The notes under the pieces: generated by a model
What the model was told of the DNA's origin: nothing
What the model saw: the letters and a program-made list of their open reading frames with translations, nothing else
Database searches by the model: none
Position numbers and translations under genes: made by a program
Origin: Planctomycetia bacterium
GTDB lineage: Bacteria; Planctomycetota; Planctomycetia; Pirellulales; UBA1268
Length of the DNA stretch: 11,024 nt
Assembly (NCBI GenBank): GCA_010027105.1
Contig: RGVT01000060.1
Coordinates: 1 to 11,024 of the forward strand
Direction: 5' to 3'
In this document: positions 1-6,131 of the stretch, one piece after another
Numbering within the stretch: position 1 is the first letter of the stretch
Layout: every line of letters begins with the position of its first letter

Positions 1-287
1 CCCTTCAGGCCACCGAACAGGTCGTGCTTCTTCCGCAGACCGCAGCACGAGGCCGCACCGCAGCTCGGCTCGCAGCAGCCGTTGCCGGCGTCGCAGGCGG
101 GCTCCGCACAACCGTTCCCGGCACCGCAGGCCGGCTCCGCACAACCATTGCCGGCGTCGCAGCCGGGCTCACAGCACGAGGCGCAGCCCTTGTGGCCGAG
201 CATCCTGTCAAGGAGCTCGAAACCAAAGGACTGGCTGCACACGGTGACGCCGAGAACCAGCGCACCGACGAACATCATACGCTTCAT
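1..287 (-). CDS. Secreted cysteine-rich repeat protein, partial (C-terminus beyond window)
   Basis: An open frame read leftward from ATG at 287 to the window edge gives 95 complete codons with no stop. Residues 1-22 (MKRMMFVGALVLGVTVCSQS then FG) form a typical signal peptide, so the product is probably exported. After FELLDRMLGHKGC comes a Cys-rich tandem repeat, about three copies of an 11-residue unit of the form C-(D/G)-AGNGC-(A/C)-EP-(A/S)-C (about residues 43-76), followed by a Cys/Lys-rich segment. An AAAGGAG Shine-Dalgarno sequence at 298-304 lies 10 bases before the ATG, which supports this start over overlapping frames. Planctomycetes encode many small exported Cys-rich proteins of this style; their function is unknown to me. 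Metal binding or disulfide-linked structure are only possibilities. The last codons lie outside the window. Confidence 0.8.
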   Translation of the reverse strand, partial: MKRMMFVGALVLGVTVCSQSFGFELLDRMLGHKGCASCCEPGCDAGNGCAEPACGAGNGCAEPACDAGNGCCEPSCGAASCCGLRKKHDLFGGLK

Positions 288-671
288 CGAGCCACATCTC
301 CTTTGCTTGTGGAGCACGCGGAAGTCGACTTCCGTTCTTGAGGCTTCGGCGCCCCGAGGTGTGTGATCCACGAACTTGTTTGCGGCAGGCCTGTCGAGCC
401 ATTCCGTGACTCGAAGGAATCGCAGGTGACTGCCGCCCCCTGGTTGCCCGACGGGCACAGTGATCGCCCCGGGGGACAAGTGGCGTATCGGCGGGCGGGG
501 GAAAGCGGCTTGAGTGCGTCCAAGTATTTTTCGCGTCACGAGTTACGGCTGCGCGTCGGGCAAGACGTGCCGCTCGTTGCGCTCGTGCGGGCTCTGCGGC
601 TCGCGGCGGTGCGACCGGCACATCTTCTCCCGGCGACCTTTCCCGACCCGTACAACTCCCCAGTGGGCCGC
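288..671. other. Divergent intergenic region, no gene recognised
   Basis: About 380 bases lie between the leftward Cys-rich gene and the rightward riboswitch promoter. They hold the Shine-Dalgarno sequence of the leftward gene, a 16-bp palindrome (319-334) and a short GCCCGACGGGC inverted repeat near 445. Frames that stay open here on both strands are Arg/Pro-rich products of high GC, without a recognisable domain or ribosome site. I see no RNA gene or mobile element. Confidence 0.5.
319..334. promoter_or_regulatory. 16-bp perfect palindrome upstream of the Cys-rich gene
   Basis: CGGAAGTCGACTTCCG is identical to its own reverse complement. It sits 31 bases upstream of the start codon at 287, just before the Shine-Dalgarno sequence. 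Its position suits an operator for a dimeric regulator or a 5'-UTR element. No regulator is encoded nearby to support a specific assignment. Confidence 0.35.
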
Positions 672-699
672 TTGACACGACCCGGGCCGCGGCTACATT
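672..699 (+). promoter_or_regulatory. Sigma70-type promoter for the cobalamin-riboswitch transcript
   Basis: A perfect -35 TTGACA (672-677) is followed after 16 bases by TACATT (694-699, four of six matches to TATAAT). The predicted transcription start, about 706-708, falls just before the first strand of riboswitch helix P1 at 711. The promoter and aptamer boundaries therefore agree independently. Confidence 0.65.
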
Positions 700-710
700 G
701 CCGCTCACGA

Positions 711-906
711 CTCTGGTGGCCCGCGCGGCGCGGTTTCTCGCCGGCGGGCAAACAGGGAACACCGGTGTGAATCCGGGACGGCCCCGCCGCTGTGACCAGG
801 CGCCGAGGTCGGCTGTTTCGACGCCATTGCGGCCCGTGCCTGCGGCACGGCATCCGCGAGAAGGCATGCAGCCGGCAGAGCCTGGGAGTCAGAAGACCTA
901 CCAGAG
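711..906 (+). ncRNA. Cobalamin riboswitch aptamer
   Basis: The region carries the conserved cobalamin-aptamer core: AGGGAAC (754-760), CCGGTGTGAATCCGG (762-776) and CCCCGCCGCTGTGA (782-795). Near the 3' end, CCTGGGAGTCAGAAGACCT (881-899) matches the usual GAGTCAGGA-ACCTGCC end of the family. The ends close as helix P1: CTCTGGT (711-717) pairs perfectly with ACCAGAG (900-906) and the helix can extend inward. A GC-rich hairpin at about 832-850 (CCGTGCC/GGCACGG) fits a peripheral arm. Family members bind cobalamins and normally repress downstream genes when the ligand is abundant. The next gene starts 138 bases downstream on the same strand. I cannot tell the AdoCbl-type from the MeCbl/HOCbl-type by eye. 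Confidence 0.92.
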
Positions 907-1044
907 CCGGGAGTCTGCCGGACCGCGAGGGCGGAATGGCGGGCACGGCCGCACGAGCGACCGGTCACGAGGCACTGGACCCGTTCCGCGAGATCCGCTC
1001 CGTACTTCGTGTGCGCGTCCGTGCGCACGCCGGGCGGAAAGCGC
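907..1044 (+). promoter_or_regulatory. Leader / expression platform between the riboswitch and the first gene
   Basis: This 138-base leader has two candidate helices: GCGGAA (931-936) with TTCCGC (984-989), flanked by GGCGGG/CCCG, and GTGCGC (1011-1016) with GCGCAC (1023-1028), which ends 16 bases before the ATG at 1045. There is no U-run after either helix, so a Rho-independent terminator is not evident. Control of translation initiation or Rho-dependent termination is more likely. The assignment is inferred from position. Confidence 0.4.
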
Positions 1045-1869
1045 ATGTTCGCGGTGCGCCTGGGCATGGACTTGGCTTCCCGGTTTCGTCGTCGCGGCAT
1101 GACGCTCGTCGAACTGCTCGTCGTCGTGGCGATCGTGGGCGCGATCGTCGCGCTTCTGTTGCCCGCGGCCCAGGCGGCCAGGGAATCGGCCCGGCGCACG
1201 ACGTGCATCAACAACCTGCGTACGGTGGGTTGTGCGTTGCATGGCTACCTGATCGCACGGCGGACATTTCCGATCGGCTGCGTTGAATGGAAGCCAGGCA
1301 TGGGCGGGGCGGAGCGGTGCCTTGCCTGGAGTGCCTACATTCTCCCGTGGCTCGAACAGCAGGCTGTCGCGGATCGTCTCAATCTCGGTAAGCCGTACGA
1401 CGATCCGGCCAATGCGGTTCCAGCCGCGACTGCAATGCCGGTCTTCATCTGTCCGACGGCGGATCGGGTCGGCCCGATGGTCGCGGGCTTCGGGCGCGGC
1501 GACTACGGCGGCATCACCGGCGAACGCATTCGATCGCCGAACAACCCTGAAAAAGGCGCGATGGTCCATGATCGTTGCTTTGCCGAACGGGATGTCACCG
1601 ACGGCTTGTCCAAGACGCTTTTCATCGGTGAGTGTGCCAGCGGCCCGTGGGACGACGGCCAGTGGATCAACGGTCGGAATCTTTTTGATCAGGCCTACGC
1701 GATCAACTGGCCGACAGGCGAGGACGAATTGCGGAGCCGTCATCCTCAGGGAGCCCAAGGACTCGCGGGGGACGGTTCGGTCCACTTCATCGTTGAAACA
1801 GTAAGTACTCGCATCCTCGCGTCGGCGTGCACGCGTGCGAAGGCCGAAATGGTGGAAACGCCTTGGTAA
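1045..1869 (+). CDS. DUF1559 pseudopilin (prepilin-type N-terminus, H-X9-DG tail)
   Basis: This 274-residue protein starts RMFAV-like basic and carries a type IV prepilin signal, RRRG/MTLVELLVV. Cleavage is expected after Gly18, and Glu23 is the conserved position +5. A hydrophobic helix follows (residues 19-43), then the family sequence PAAQAARESARRTTCINNLR. The C-terminus has the planctomycete H-X9-DG signature (HPQGAQGLAGDG, His233 and Asp243-Gly244). Such proteins are exported and processed like type II secretion pseudopilins; their exact roles are mostly unknown. ATG 1045 was chosen because a GGAAAG-like site precedes it; GTG 1009 would lengthen the leader to 30 residues and ATG 1066 would shorten it. 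It is the first gene after the riboswitch and lies 12 bases before the DUF4465 gene, so the two are almost certainly co-transcribed. Confidence 0.9.
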   Translation: MFAVRLGMDLASRFRRRGMTLVELLVVVAIVGAIVALLLPAAQAARESARRTTCINNLRTVGCALHGYLIARRTFPIGCVEWKPGMGGAERCLAWSAYILPWLEQQAVADRLNLGKPYDDPANAVPAATAMPVFICPTADRVGPMVAGFGRGDYGGITGERIRSPNNPEKGAMVHDRCFAERDVTDGLSKTLFIGECASGPWDDGQWINGRNLFDQAYAINWPTGEDELRSRHPQGAQGLAGDGSVHFIVETVSTRILASACTRAKAEMVETPW

Positions 1870-1881
1870 GAGGGGGATTGA

Positions 1882-2775
1882 ATGCTTTTCCATGGGCTTG
1901 ATCGCCAACGATTCATCCTGTTCACGACATGTGCCGTCAGCGGCCTCGGTGTGCCGTACGGGAGCCCGACACACGCCGAGACGGTGACGTTCGAGTCGGC
2001 CGCAGTGCGCAGCGTCTCGCTCGGGAGCGATTTCTGGGTGGAGAATGACGGCTTCGTCACCCAGGGCGTCGGTTTCAGTGGCCAGCCCTACGGCGGATTC
2101 GTCGCATCCCAATCCACAGACCTGTCCGGTTGGGGGTATTTCTCGGTGCCAACTTCGCCCACTGCAGCGGAGATCAGCGCCTATGCAAATGCGCCGTCCC
2201 GCGGGGGCGCGGGTGGATCCCGGACCTTTGCCGTGGCCTCCGGCAGCGGCACCATCAATCTCCCTGCCGGATCTTCCGTGCAGTCTGTCGAGGCGACGAA
2301 TACGGCGACCACGTTCTACTCGCTGCGCGACGGCGACCAGTTCGCCAAGGCCTTCGGAAAGGTGTTCGATGAAAACGCCGGTCAGAACGGCGCCTGGGTG
2401 GAAGCCAATCTGTCCGACTGGTTCAAAGTCACGTTCACGGGGTACGCGGGCGCGAGTCGCACCGGCGAAGTGACAGGAAATGTGGATTTCTATCTCGCGG
2501 ATTATCGTTTCGCGGATTCCAGTCAGGACTACATCGTTCAGAATTGGACGAACGTGGATCTCACGAGCCTCGGGCAAGTTGGGTCGATCGGAATCGAGTT
2601 TTCATCGAGCGATAATTCGATATATTCAGGTATCGCCTACATGAACACGCCGGCGTACGTGGCGCTCGACAACCTTACGCTGGTGGCCGTGCCAGAGCCG
2701 GCGACACTGGCCTTGGCCGGCTGCGGCATCGCTTCAGCTTTTATCGCGGGCCGGCGGCGCACCAAGCCTGCATGA
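1882..2775 (+). CDS. DUF4465-family protein with PEP-CTERM anchor, candidate corrinoid-binding surface protein
   Basis: The 297-residue product begins with a signal peptide (about residues 1-32, ending SPTHA before ETVTFE). The mature body matches what I recall of DUF4465: a SDFWVENDGF-type start (49-58), GGAGGSRTFAVASGSG (108-123), VDFYLADYRF (201-210), a WTNVDLTSLG segment (222-231) and MNTPAYVALDNLTL (254-267). The C-terminus is a PEP-CTERM sorting signal: VPEPATLALAG at 270-280, then a hydrophobic stretch and RRR, recognised by exosortase. The protein is therefore likely displayed on the outer surface or in extracellular matrix. From memory, DUF4465 occurs in BtuH-type B12-binding proteins of Bacteroidetes. 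The riboswitch upstream of the operon agrees with this, but corrinoid binding here is inference. An AGGGGG ribosome site precedes ATG 1882. Confidence 0.85.
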   Translation: MLFHGLDRQRFILFTTCAVSGLGVPYGSPTHAETVTFESAAVRSVSLGSDFWVENDGFVTQGVGFSGQPYGGFVASQSTDLSGWGYFSVPTSPTAAEISAYANAPSRGGAGGSRTFAVASGSGTINLPAGSSVQSVEATNTATTFYSLRDGDQFAKAFGKVFDENAGQNGAWVEANLSDWFKVTFTGYAGASRTGEVTGNVDFYLADYRFADSSQDYIVQNWTNVDLTSLGQVGSIGIEFSSSDNSIYSGIAYMNTPAYVALDNLTLVAVPEPATLALAGCGIASAFIAGRRRTKPA

Positions 2776-3602
2776 AGCGTCCGGGCGTCTCGCGTGAGGC
2801 CGTTCTCGACCACAACGCGCGGGCCTGGGATGCTCTCGCGGCCGAGAAGGCGGCGCTCGCGCAGCCGGCGGGCGATGAGGCTTTCGGCGATCCGTACGGC
2901 TGGCTCGGCGGAGGGCGGCCCGGCCCCCCCTGGCTGCCCGGGCGGCTCGATGGCGTGGAGGTGCTCTGCCTCGGGGCCGGCGGAGGCAAGCACGGGCCGC
3001 TGTATGCCGCCGCCGGCGCGAAGGTGACGGTGGTGGATCTTTCGCCGGCCATGCTCGAACTGGATCGTGCTGTGGCGCGCGAACGCAGGCTCGCCGTCGA
3101 GATCATCCAGGGATCGATGGATGATCTCTCGATGCTCGCGGCTAGCCGGTTCGACCTCGTCGTCCACCCGGTGAGCACCTGCTACCTCCCCGACGTGCGT
3201 CGCGTGTTCCAGGAGGTGGCGCGGGTGACGCGGCCCGGCGGCACCTACGTCAGCCAGCACAAGTCGCCCGCGAGCCTGCAGGCTTCGCCCGGCCCCAACC
3301 AGGCAGGCCGCTACGAGATCGTGAACCCGCAGGACGACGGCGCGGCGTTGCCACCAGCCGGCCGATCGCGGCTGCGGGAGGCGGGCACGCATGAGTTCGT
3401 CCACTCGCTCTCGGCGTTGCTCGGAGGGATCTGCGCCGCAGGCTTCACGATCGAAGACGTGTGCGAGCCGGAGCATGCCGAGCCCGCGGCGGCGATCGGA
3501 TCGTTCGGCCACCGCGCCGCGTTCCTGCGGCCCTACATCCGCATCCTGGCCCGCCGGGCCGCGGAGGGCTCCGGCGGAACGGCGATCCTGCTGGTAGAGT
3601 AG
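2772..3602 (+). CDS. Class I SAM-dependent methyltransferase
   Basis: This 276-residue protein has the Rossmann-type SAM-binding motif VLCLGAGGGKHGPLYAAAG (64-82) and the acidic end of beta-2, VTVVDLSPAML (85-95, Asp89). An MDDLS segment (116-120) comes next, then FDLVVHPVSTCYLPDVRRVF (127-146) and the post-motif VTRPGGTYVSQHK. The opening VLDHNARAWDALA is typical of this methyltransferase group. The substrate is unknown. ATG 2772 overlaps the stop of the DUF4465 gene as ATGA, and no clear Shine-Dalgarno sequence is seen, so translational coupling is likely. That would place the gene under the cobalamin riboswitch transcript. Whether its function relates to corrinoids is not shown by the sequence. 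Confidence 0.85.
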   Translation: MKRPGVSREAVLDHNARAWDALAAEKAALAQPAGDEAFGDPYGWLGGGRPGPPWLPGRLDGVEVLCLGAGGGKHGPLYAAAGAKVTVVDLSPAMLELDRAVARERRLAVEIIQGSMDDLSMLAASRFDLVVHPVSTCYLPDVRRVFQEVARVTRPGGTYVSQHKSPASLQASPGPNQAGRYEIVNPQDDGAALPPAGRSRLREAGTHEFVHSLSALLGGICAAGFTIEDVCEPEHAEPAAAIGSFGHRAAFLRPYIRILARRAAEGSGGTAILLVE

Positions 3603-3622
3603 CCGGGCGGAGGACGCCCACC

Positions 3623-3910
3623 ATGATCTGCCTGACAGTGCTGCTCACCGCCAAGGATCCGGCCGACGTGCCGAAGATCCGCGACCTGCTCGCCCAGGCG
3701 ATGCGGAAGAGCCGGGCCGAGCCCGGCTGCCTGCGGTTCGACGTCTACCACTCGTCGGCCGAGCCGCGGCGGTTCACGCTCGTGGAGCACTGGGCCAGCC
3801 AGGAGGCGCTCGACGCCCACCGTCTCGCGGAGGCCTACACACAGATCTACAAACCCCACGTGATGCCGCTCGTCGACCGCGAGGGCCATCCAAGCACGCT
3901 CTTGGAATGA
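3623..3910 (+). CDS. Antibiotic biosynthesis monooxygenase (ABM)/YgiN-like small protein
   Basis: The 95-residue product shows the ABM ferredoxin-like fold pattern: an N-terminal strand MICLTVLLTAKD, a helix with VPKIRDLLAQAMRKSRAEPGC (residues 16-36), LRFDVYHSSAEPRRFTLVEHW (37-57) and the helix QEALDAHRLAEAYTQI, with His66 in the usual DAH position. Family members include quinol and heme-degrading monooxygenases as well as enzymes of unknown activity, so the substrate cannot be assigned. A GGAGG at 3609-3613 lies 9 bases before ATG 3623. The frame extends further upstream without stop, but that part overlaps the methyltransferase and looks non-coding. Its stop overlaps the next gene as ATGA. 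Confidence 0.85.
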   Translation: MICLTVLLTAKDPADVPKIRDLLAQAMRKSRAEPGCLRFDVYHSSAEPRRFTLVEHWASQEALDAHRLAEAYTQIYKPHVMPLVDREGHPSTLLE

Positions 3911-4476
3911 TCCTCCTCATCGACAACTACGACTCGTTCATCGGCGAGATCGCCCCCGACGTCCCGCTCGAGGTGCATCGCAACGACTGCATCACGGGCG
4001 ACGAGATCGCGGCGAAGGCGCCGAGCCACCTCGTGATCTCGCCGGGGCCATGCACGCCGAGCGAGGCGGGCATCTCGTGCGACGCGGTGCGCCGGTTCGC
4101 GGGCCGGATGCCGATCCTCGGCGTGTGCCTCGGCCACCAATCGATCGGGCAAGTGTTCGGGGGCACGATCGTGCGGGCCAAGCGGCTGATGCACGGGAAG
4201 GTCGACGCGATCGCACACTCCGGCAAGGGATTGTTCACGGGGCTCGAAAGTCCGATCGAAGCCACCCGCTACCACAGCCTCGTCATCGACCCGCCCACGC
4301 TGCCGCGCGACTTCGAGGTCGACGCCTGGTCGACCGCCCCGGATGGTTCGCGGGAGATCATGGCGATCCGGCATACGTCGCTTCCTGTCTACGGCGTGCA
4401 GTTCCACCCGGAGAGTTTTCTGACGCCGGCGGGCTACGACCTCCTGCGGGCCTTCCTCGCGGTGCGGGCGGCATGA
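3907..4476 (+). CDS. trpG: Anthranilate/aminodeoxychorismate synthase glutamine amidotransferase (TrpG/PabA), N-terminally shortened
   Basis: This 189-residue class I glutamine amidotransferase supplies ammonia from glutamine to a chorismate-using synthase (anthranilate for Trp, or ADC for folate). Visible motifs are MILLIDNYDSF (1-11), ISPGPCTP (44-51), LGVCLGHQSIGQVFGG (71-86, nucleophile Cys74), the RYHSL loop (121-125) and VYGVQFHPES (161-170, His167 and Glu169), so the catalytic triad is complete. DNYDSF is followed directly by IGEIAPDV, whereas family members have about eight more residues there (of the type TYNLVQYL), which form the first helix. No component I gene (trpE/pabB) is in the window, so TrpG and PabA cannot be separated; the symbol stands for the family. 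ATG overlaps the upstream stop and its own stop overlaps moeA, both as ATGA. Confidence 0.85.
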   Translation: MILLIDNYDSFIGEIAPDVPLEVHRNDCITGDEIAAKAPSHLVISPGPCTPSEAGISCDAVRRFAGRMPILGVCLGHQSIGQVFGGTIVRAKRLMHGKVDAIAHSGKGLFTGLESPIEATRYHSLVIDPPTLPRDFEVDAWSTAPDGSREIMAIRHTSLPVYGVQFHPESFLTPAGYDLLRAFLAVRAA

Positions 4477-5717
4477 TCGAGGTCGACGAGGCCCTGCGAC
4501 TCATCGAGGCGGCCGCCGTGCCGCTGCCGCCCCGCCGGCAGCGGCTGCTCGACGCCTGCGGCTTCGCCCTCGCCGAGCCGGTCGTGTCGGACGTCGACTC
4601 GCCGCCCTGGGATCGCGCGATGATGGACGGCTTCGCGGTGCGCGGCGGCGACGTGGCCGCGGCGGCCGGCGGGGTCGTCGAACTCGACGTGGTCGTCGAC
4701 CTGGCCGCCGGCGACGTGACGACGATCGTCGTCGGCTCCGGCGGCTGCGCCCGGATCATGACGGGCGCGCCGCTTCCCGCCGGAGCCGACGCCGTGATCC
4801 CCGTCGAGTGCGCCCTCGACGGCACGGCGGCGACGCACGCCGGCGGCCGCGTGCGGCTGCGCGACGAGCGGTTCCGCCCCGGGCAGCACGTCGCCCGGCG
4901 GGGCACGGCGTTCCAGGCGGGCGCCGAGGTGCTCGCCTCCGGTACCGTGCTCGGCGCGGCCGAAATCGGCCTCGCGGCCGAGGCCGGCGCGACGCACGTG
5001 GTGGCCGCCTGCCGGCCGCGGGTCGCGATCCTCTCGACGGGGAGCGAGCTCGTGCCGCCCGCCGCGACGCCCGCCTTCGGCCAGACGCGAAACTCCAACG
5101 GCCCGATGCTGGCGGCGGCCGTGCGGCTCCTCGGCGCCGAACCGATTCCGCTCGGCCTCGTGGCCGACCGGCCGGAGGCGCTCCGCGCGGCCGTGGCCCA
5201 GGGCCTCGCGGCCGACGTGCTCCTGCTCTCGGGCGGCGTCTCCGCGGGCGACCTCGACCTCGTGCCGGGCGTCCTGGCGCTGTGCGGCGTGGAGCAGGTC
5301 TTCCACAAGGTGCGGCACAAGCCGGGCAAGCCGCTCTGGTTCGGCGTGTATCGCCGCGCGGCGGCCCCGGGCACGCTCGTGTTCGGCCTGCCCGGCAATC
5401 CTGCGAGCAGCCTCGTCTGCTTCGACCTCTTCGCGCGCCCCGCGCTCGGCATCCTCGGCGGAAAGCCGCGCGACGCATGGCATCTGCCGCGGGCCCGCGC
5501 CCGGCTCACGGCCCCGGCCAAAGCCGCCGCCGACCGGCCCGTGTATCTTCCCTGCCGGCTCGCCGGCCCGCCGGACGCGCTCGAGGCGACGCCGCTCCCC
5601 TGGACCGGCTCCTCGGATCTCCGCGGCTTCGCCGGCGCCAACGGCTACGTCGCGCTTCCTGCCAACGGCAAGGTCCACGAAGCGGGCACGGAAGTCGACG
5701 TCGTGCTCCGGCCGTAG
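4473..5717 (+). CDS. moeA: Molybdopterin molybdotransferase MoeA
   Basis: The 414-residue product matches MoeA, which inserts molybdate into adenylylated molybdopterin in the last step of molybdenum cofactor synthesis. Motifs in order: SPPWDRAMMDGFAVR (43-57), ARIMTGAPLPAGADAVIPVE (93-112), RPGQHVARRGTAF (135-147), the MoCF-binding domain with VAILSTGSEL (184-193), GQTRNSNGPML (203-213) and LLSGGVSAGDLDLVP (251-265), then VFHKVRHKPGKPLWFG (276-291) and VFGLPGNPASSLVCFDLF (303-320), and the C-terminal domain IV from about 340. Length is normal for the family. The ATG overlaps the trpG stop. The TAG stop lies inside a GTAGGACAGG palindromic repeat. A MoeA/TrpG pairing is not explained by a known pathway and may reflect housekeeping gene packing. 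Confidence 0.95.
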   Translation: MIEVDEALRLIEAAAVPLPPRRQRLLDACGFALAEPVVSDVDSPPWDRAMMDGFAVRGGDVAAAAGGVVELDVVVDLAAGDVTTIVVGSGGCARIMTGAPLPAGADAVIPVECALDGTAATHAGGRVRLRDERFRPGQHVARRGTAFQAGAEVLASGTVLGAAEIGLAAEAGATHVVAACRPRVAILSTGSELVPPAATPAFGQTRNSNGPMLAAAVRLLGAEPIPLGLVADRPEALRAAVAQGLAADVLLLSGGVSAGDLDLVPGVLALCGVEQVFHKVRHKPGKPLWFGVYRRAAAPGTLVFGLPGNPASSLVCFDLFARPALGILGGKPRDAWHLPRARARLTAPAKAAADRPVYLPCRLAGPPDALEATPLPWTGSSDLRGFAGANGYVALPANGKVHEAGTEVDVVLRP

Positions 5718-5737
5718 GACAGGCTTCAGCCTGTCAT
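5714..5737 (+). repeat. Palindromic gene-end repeat, copy 1
   Basis: This is a full copy of the repeat whose core is GGACAGGCTTCAGCCTGTC, preceded by GTA and followed by AT. GACAGGC and GCCTGTC pair as a 7-bp stem with a TTCA loop (8 bp if the loop closes further). The first bases contain the TAG stop of moeA. There is no T-run, so it is not a classic intrinsic terminator. Confidence 0.85.
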
Positions 5738-5756
5738 GCCCTCACTGAAGCCCGCC

Positions 5757-5897
5757 GGCTTCGGGCTCCCCATATCCCGTCGCCGGACGCTCGCTGCGCC
5801 CATCCTGGGCTTCACTCGCTCGGATTTGCCTCCGCTCCGGCATCCTGCCTGCGCTGGTCACATACGCCGTCGAGCGGGACACGGGGAGCCCGAAGCC
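5757..5897. repeat. Long inverted-repeat element (15-bp perfect arms)
   Basis: GGCTTCGGGCTCCCC (5757-5771) is the exact reverse complement of GGGGAGCCCGAAGCC (5883-5897). After a small internal mismatch (ATA/ACA) the helix can resume with TCCCG/CGGGA. The 111-base interior is itself CT/GC-rich with internal repetition. The total size of 141 bases would suit a MITE-like element or a structured RNA. No transposase or target-site duplication was recognised. Confidence 0.5.
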
Positions 5898-6105
5898 TCC
5901 TCAACTGGAAAGGGGAGGCGCAGGGGAGTCGGCGAACGCTTCCCGAACGACGGCCGCGGCGGCCGGAGTGAGGAGACTTTTGCCGCTCCCCCGTAGCCGG
6001 ATTGGGCGAGTTGAAGTCGAACAAGCGATCGCCCTCGGCGATGGAGCAGCGTGCCGCCGGCTCCGAATGCGGGTGACTATCACGTGCCTTGCCAAGTTGC
6101 AGGGC

Positions 6106-6129
6106 ATGACACGCTAAAGCCTGTCCCCA
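6106..6129 (-). repeat. Palindromic gene-end repeat, degenerate copy 2
   Basis: On the minus strand this reads GGACAGGCTTTAGCGTGTC followed by ATGCCC. The core differs from the consensus at two positions, and it has the same ATGCCC flank as copy 1. It lies directly after the stop codon (6132-6134) of the small minus-strand fragment, so it also marks a gene end, here with the GTA part lost. Confidence 0.6.
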
Positions 6130-6131
6130 CG

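Larger units (their letters stand above)
5738..6131. other. Non-coding region between moeA and the thyX cluster
   Basis: About 390 bases without a convincing gene. They contain a long inverted-repeat element (5757-5897), a GC-rich near-palindrome around 5951-5966 (CGGCCGCGGCGGCCGG) and a degenerate palindromic repeat (6106-6129). Open frames on both strands give Arg/Pro/Ser-rich peptides lacking ribosome sites and known domains. Confidence 0.5.

Noticed and set aside
1009..1044. GTG start at 1009 for the pseudopilin
   Set aside because: It would make a 30-residue leader overlapping a leader hairpin and has no ribosome site; ATG 1045 gives a usual prepilin leader.
898..2577. A 559-codon open frame on the minus strand opposite the pseudopilin and DUF4465 genes
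   Set aside because: It lies antisense to two genes with clear family motifs, is Arg/His/Gly-rich without any domain, and arises from high-GC codon bias.
3461..3622. Upstream extension of the ABM protein into the methyltransferase gene
   Set aside because: The extension is Arg/Pro-rich, overlaps a well-supported gene, and ATG 3623 has a GGAGG at good spacing and matches family length.
4358..5678. Two long minus-strand open frames (427 and 414 codons) opposite moeA
   Set aside because: The plus-strand frame is an unmistakable MoeA; the antisense frames are low-complexity Ala/Arg/Ser products.
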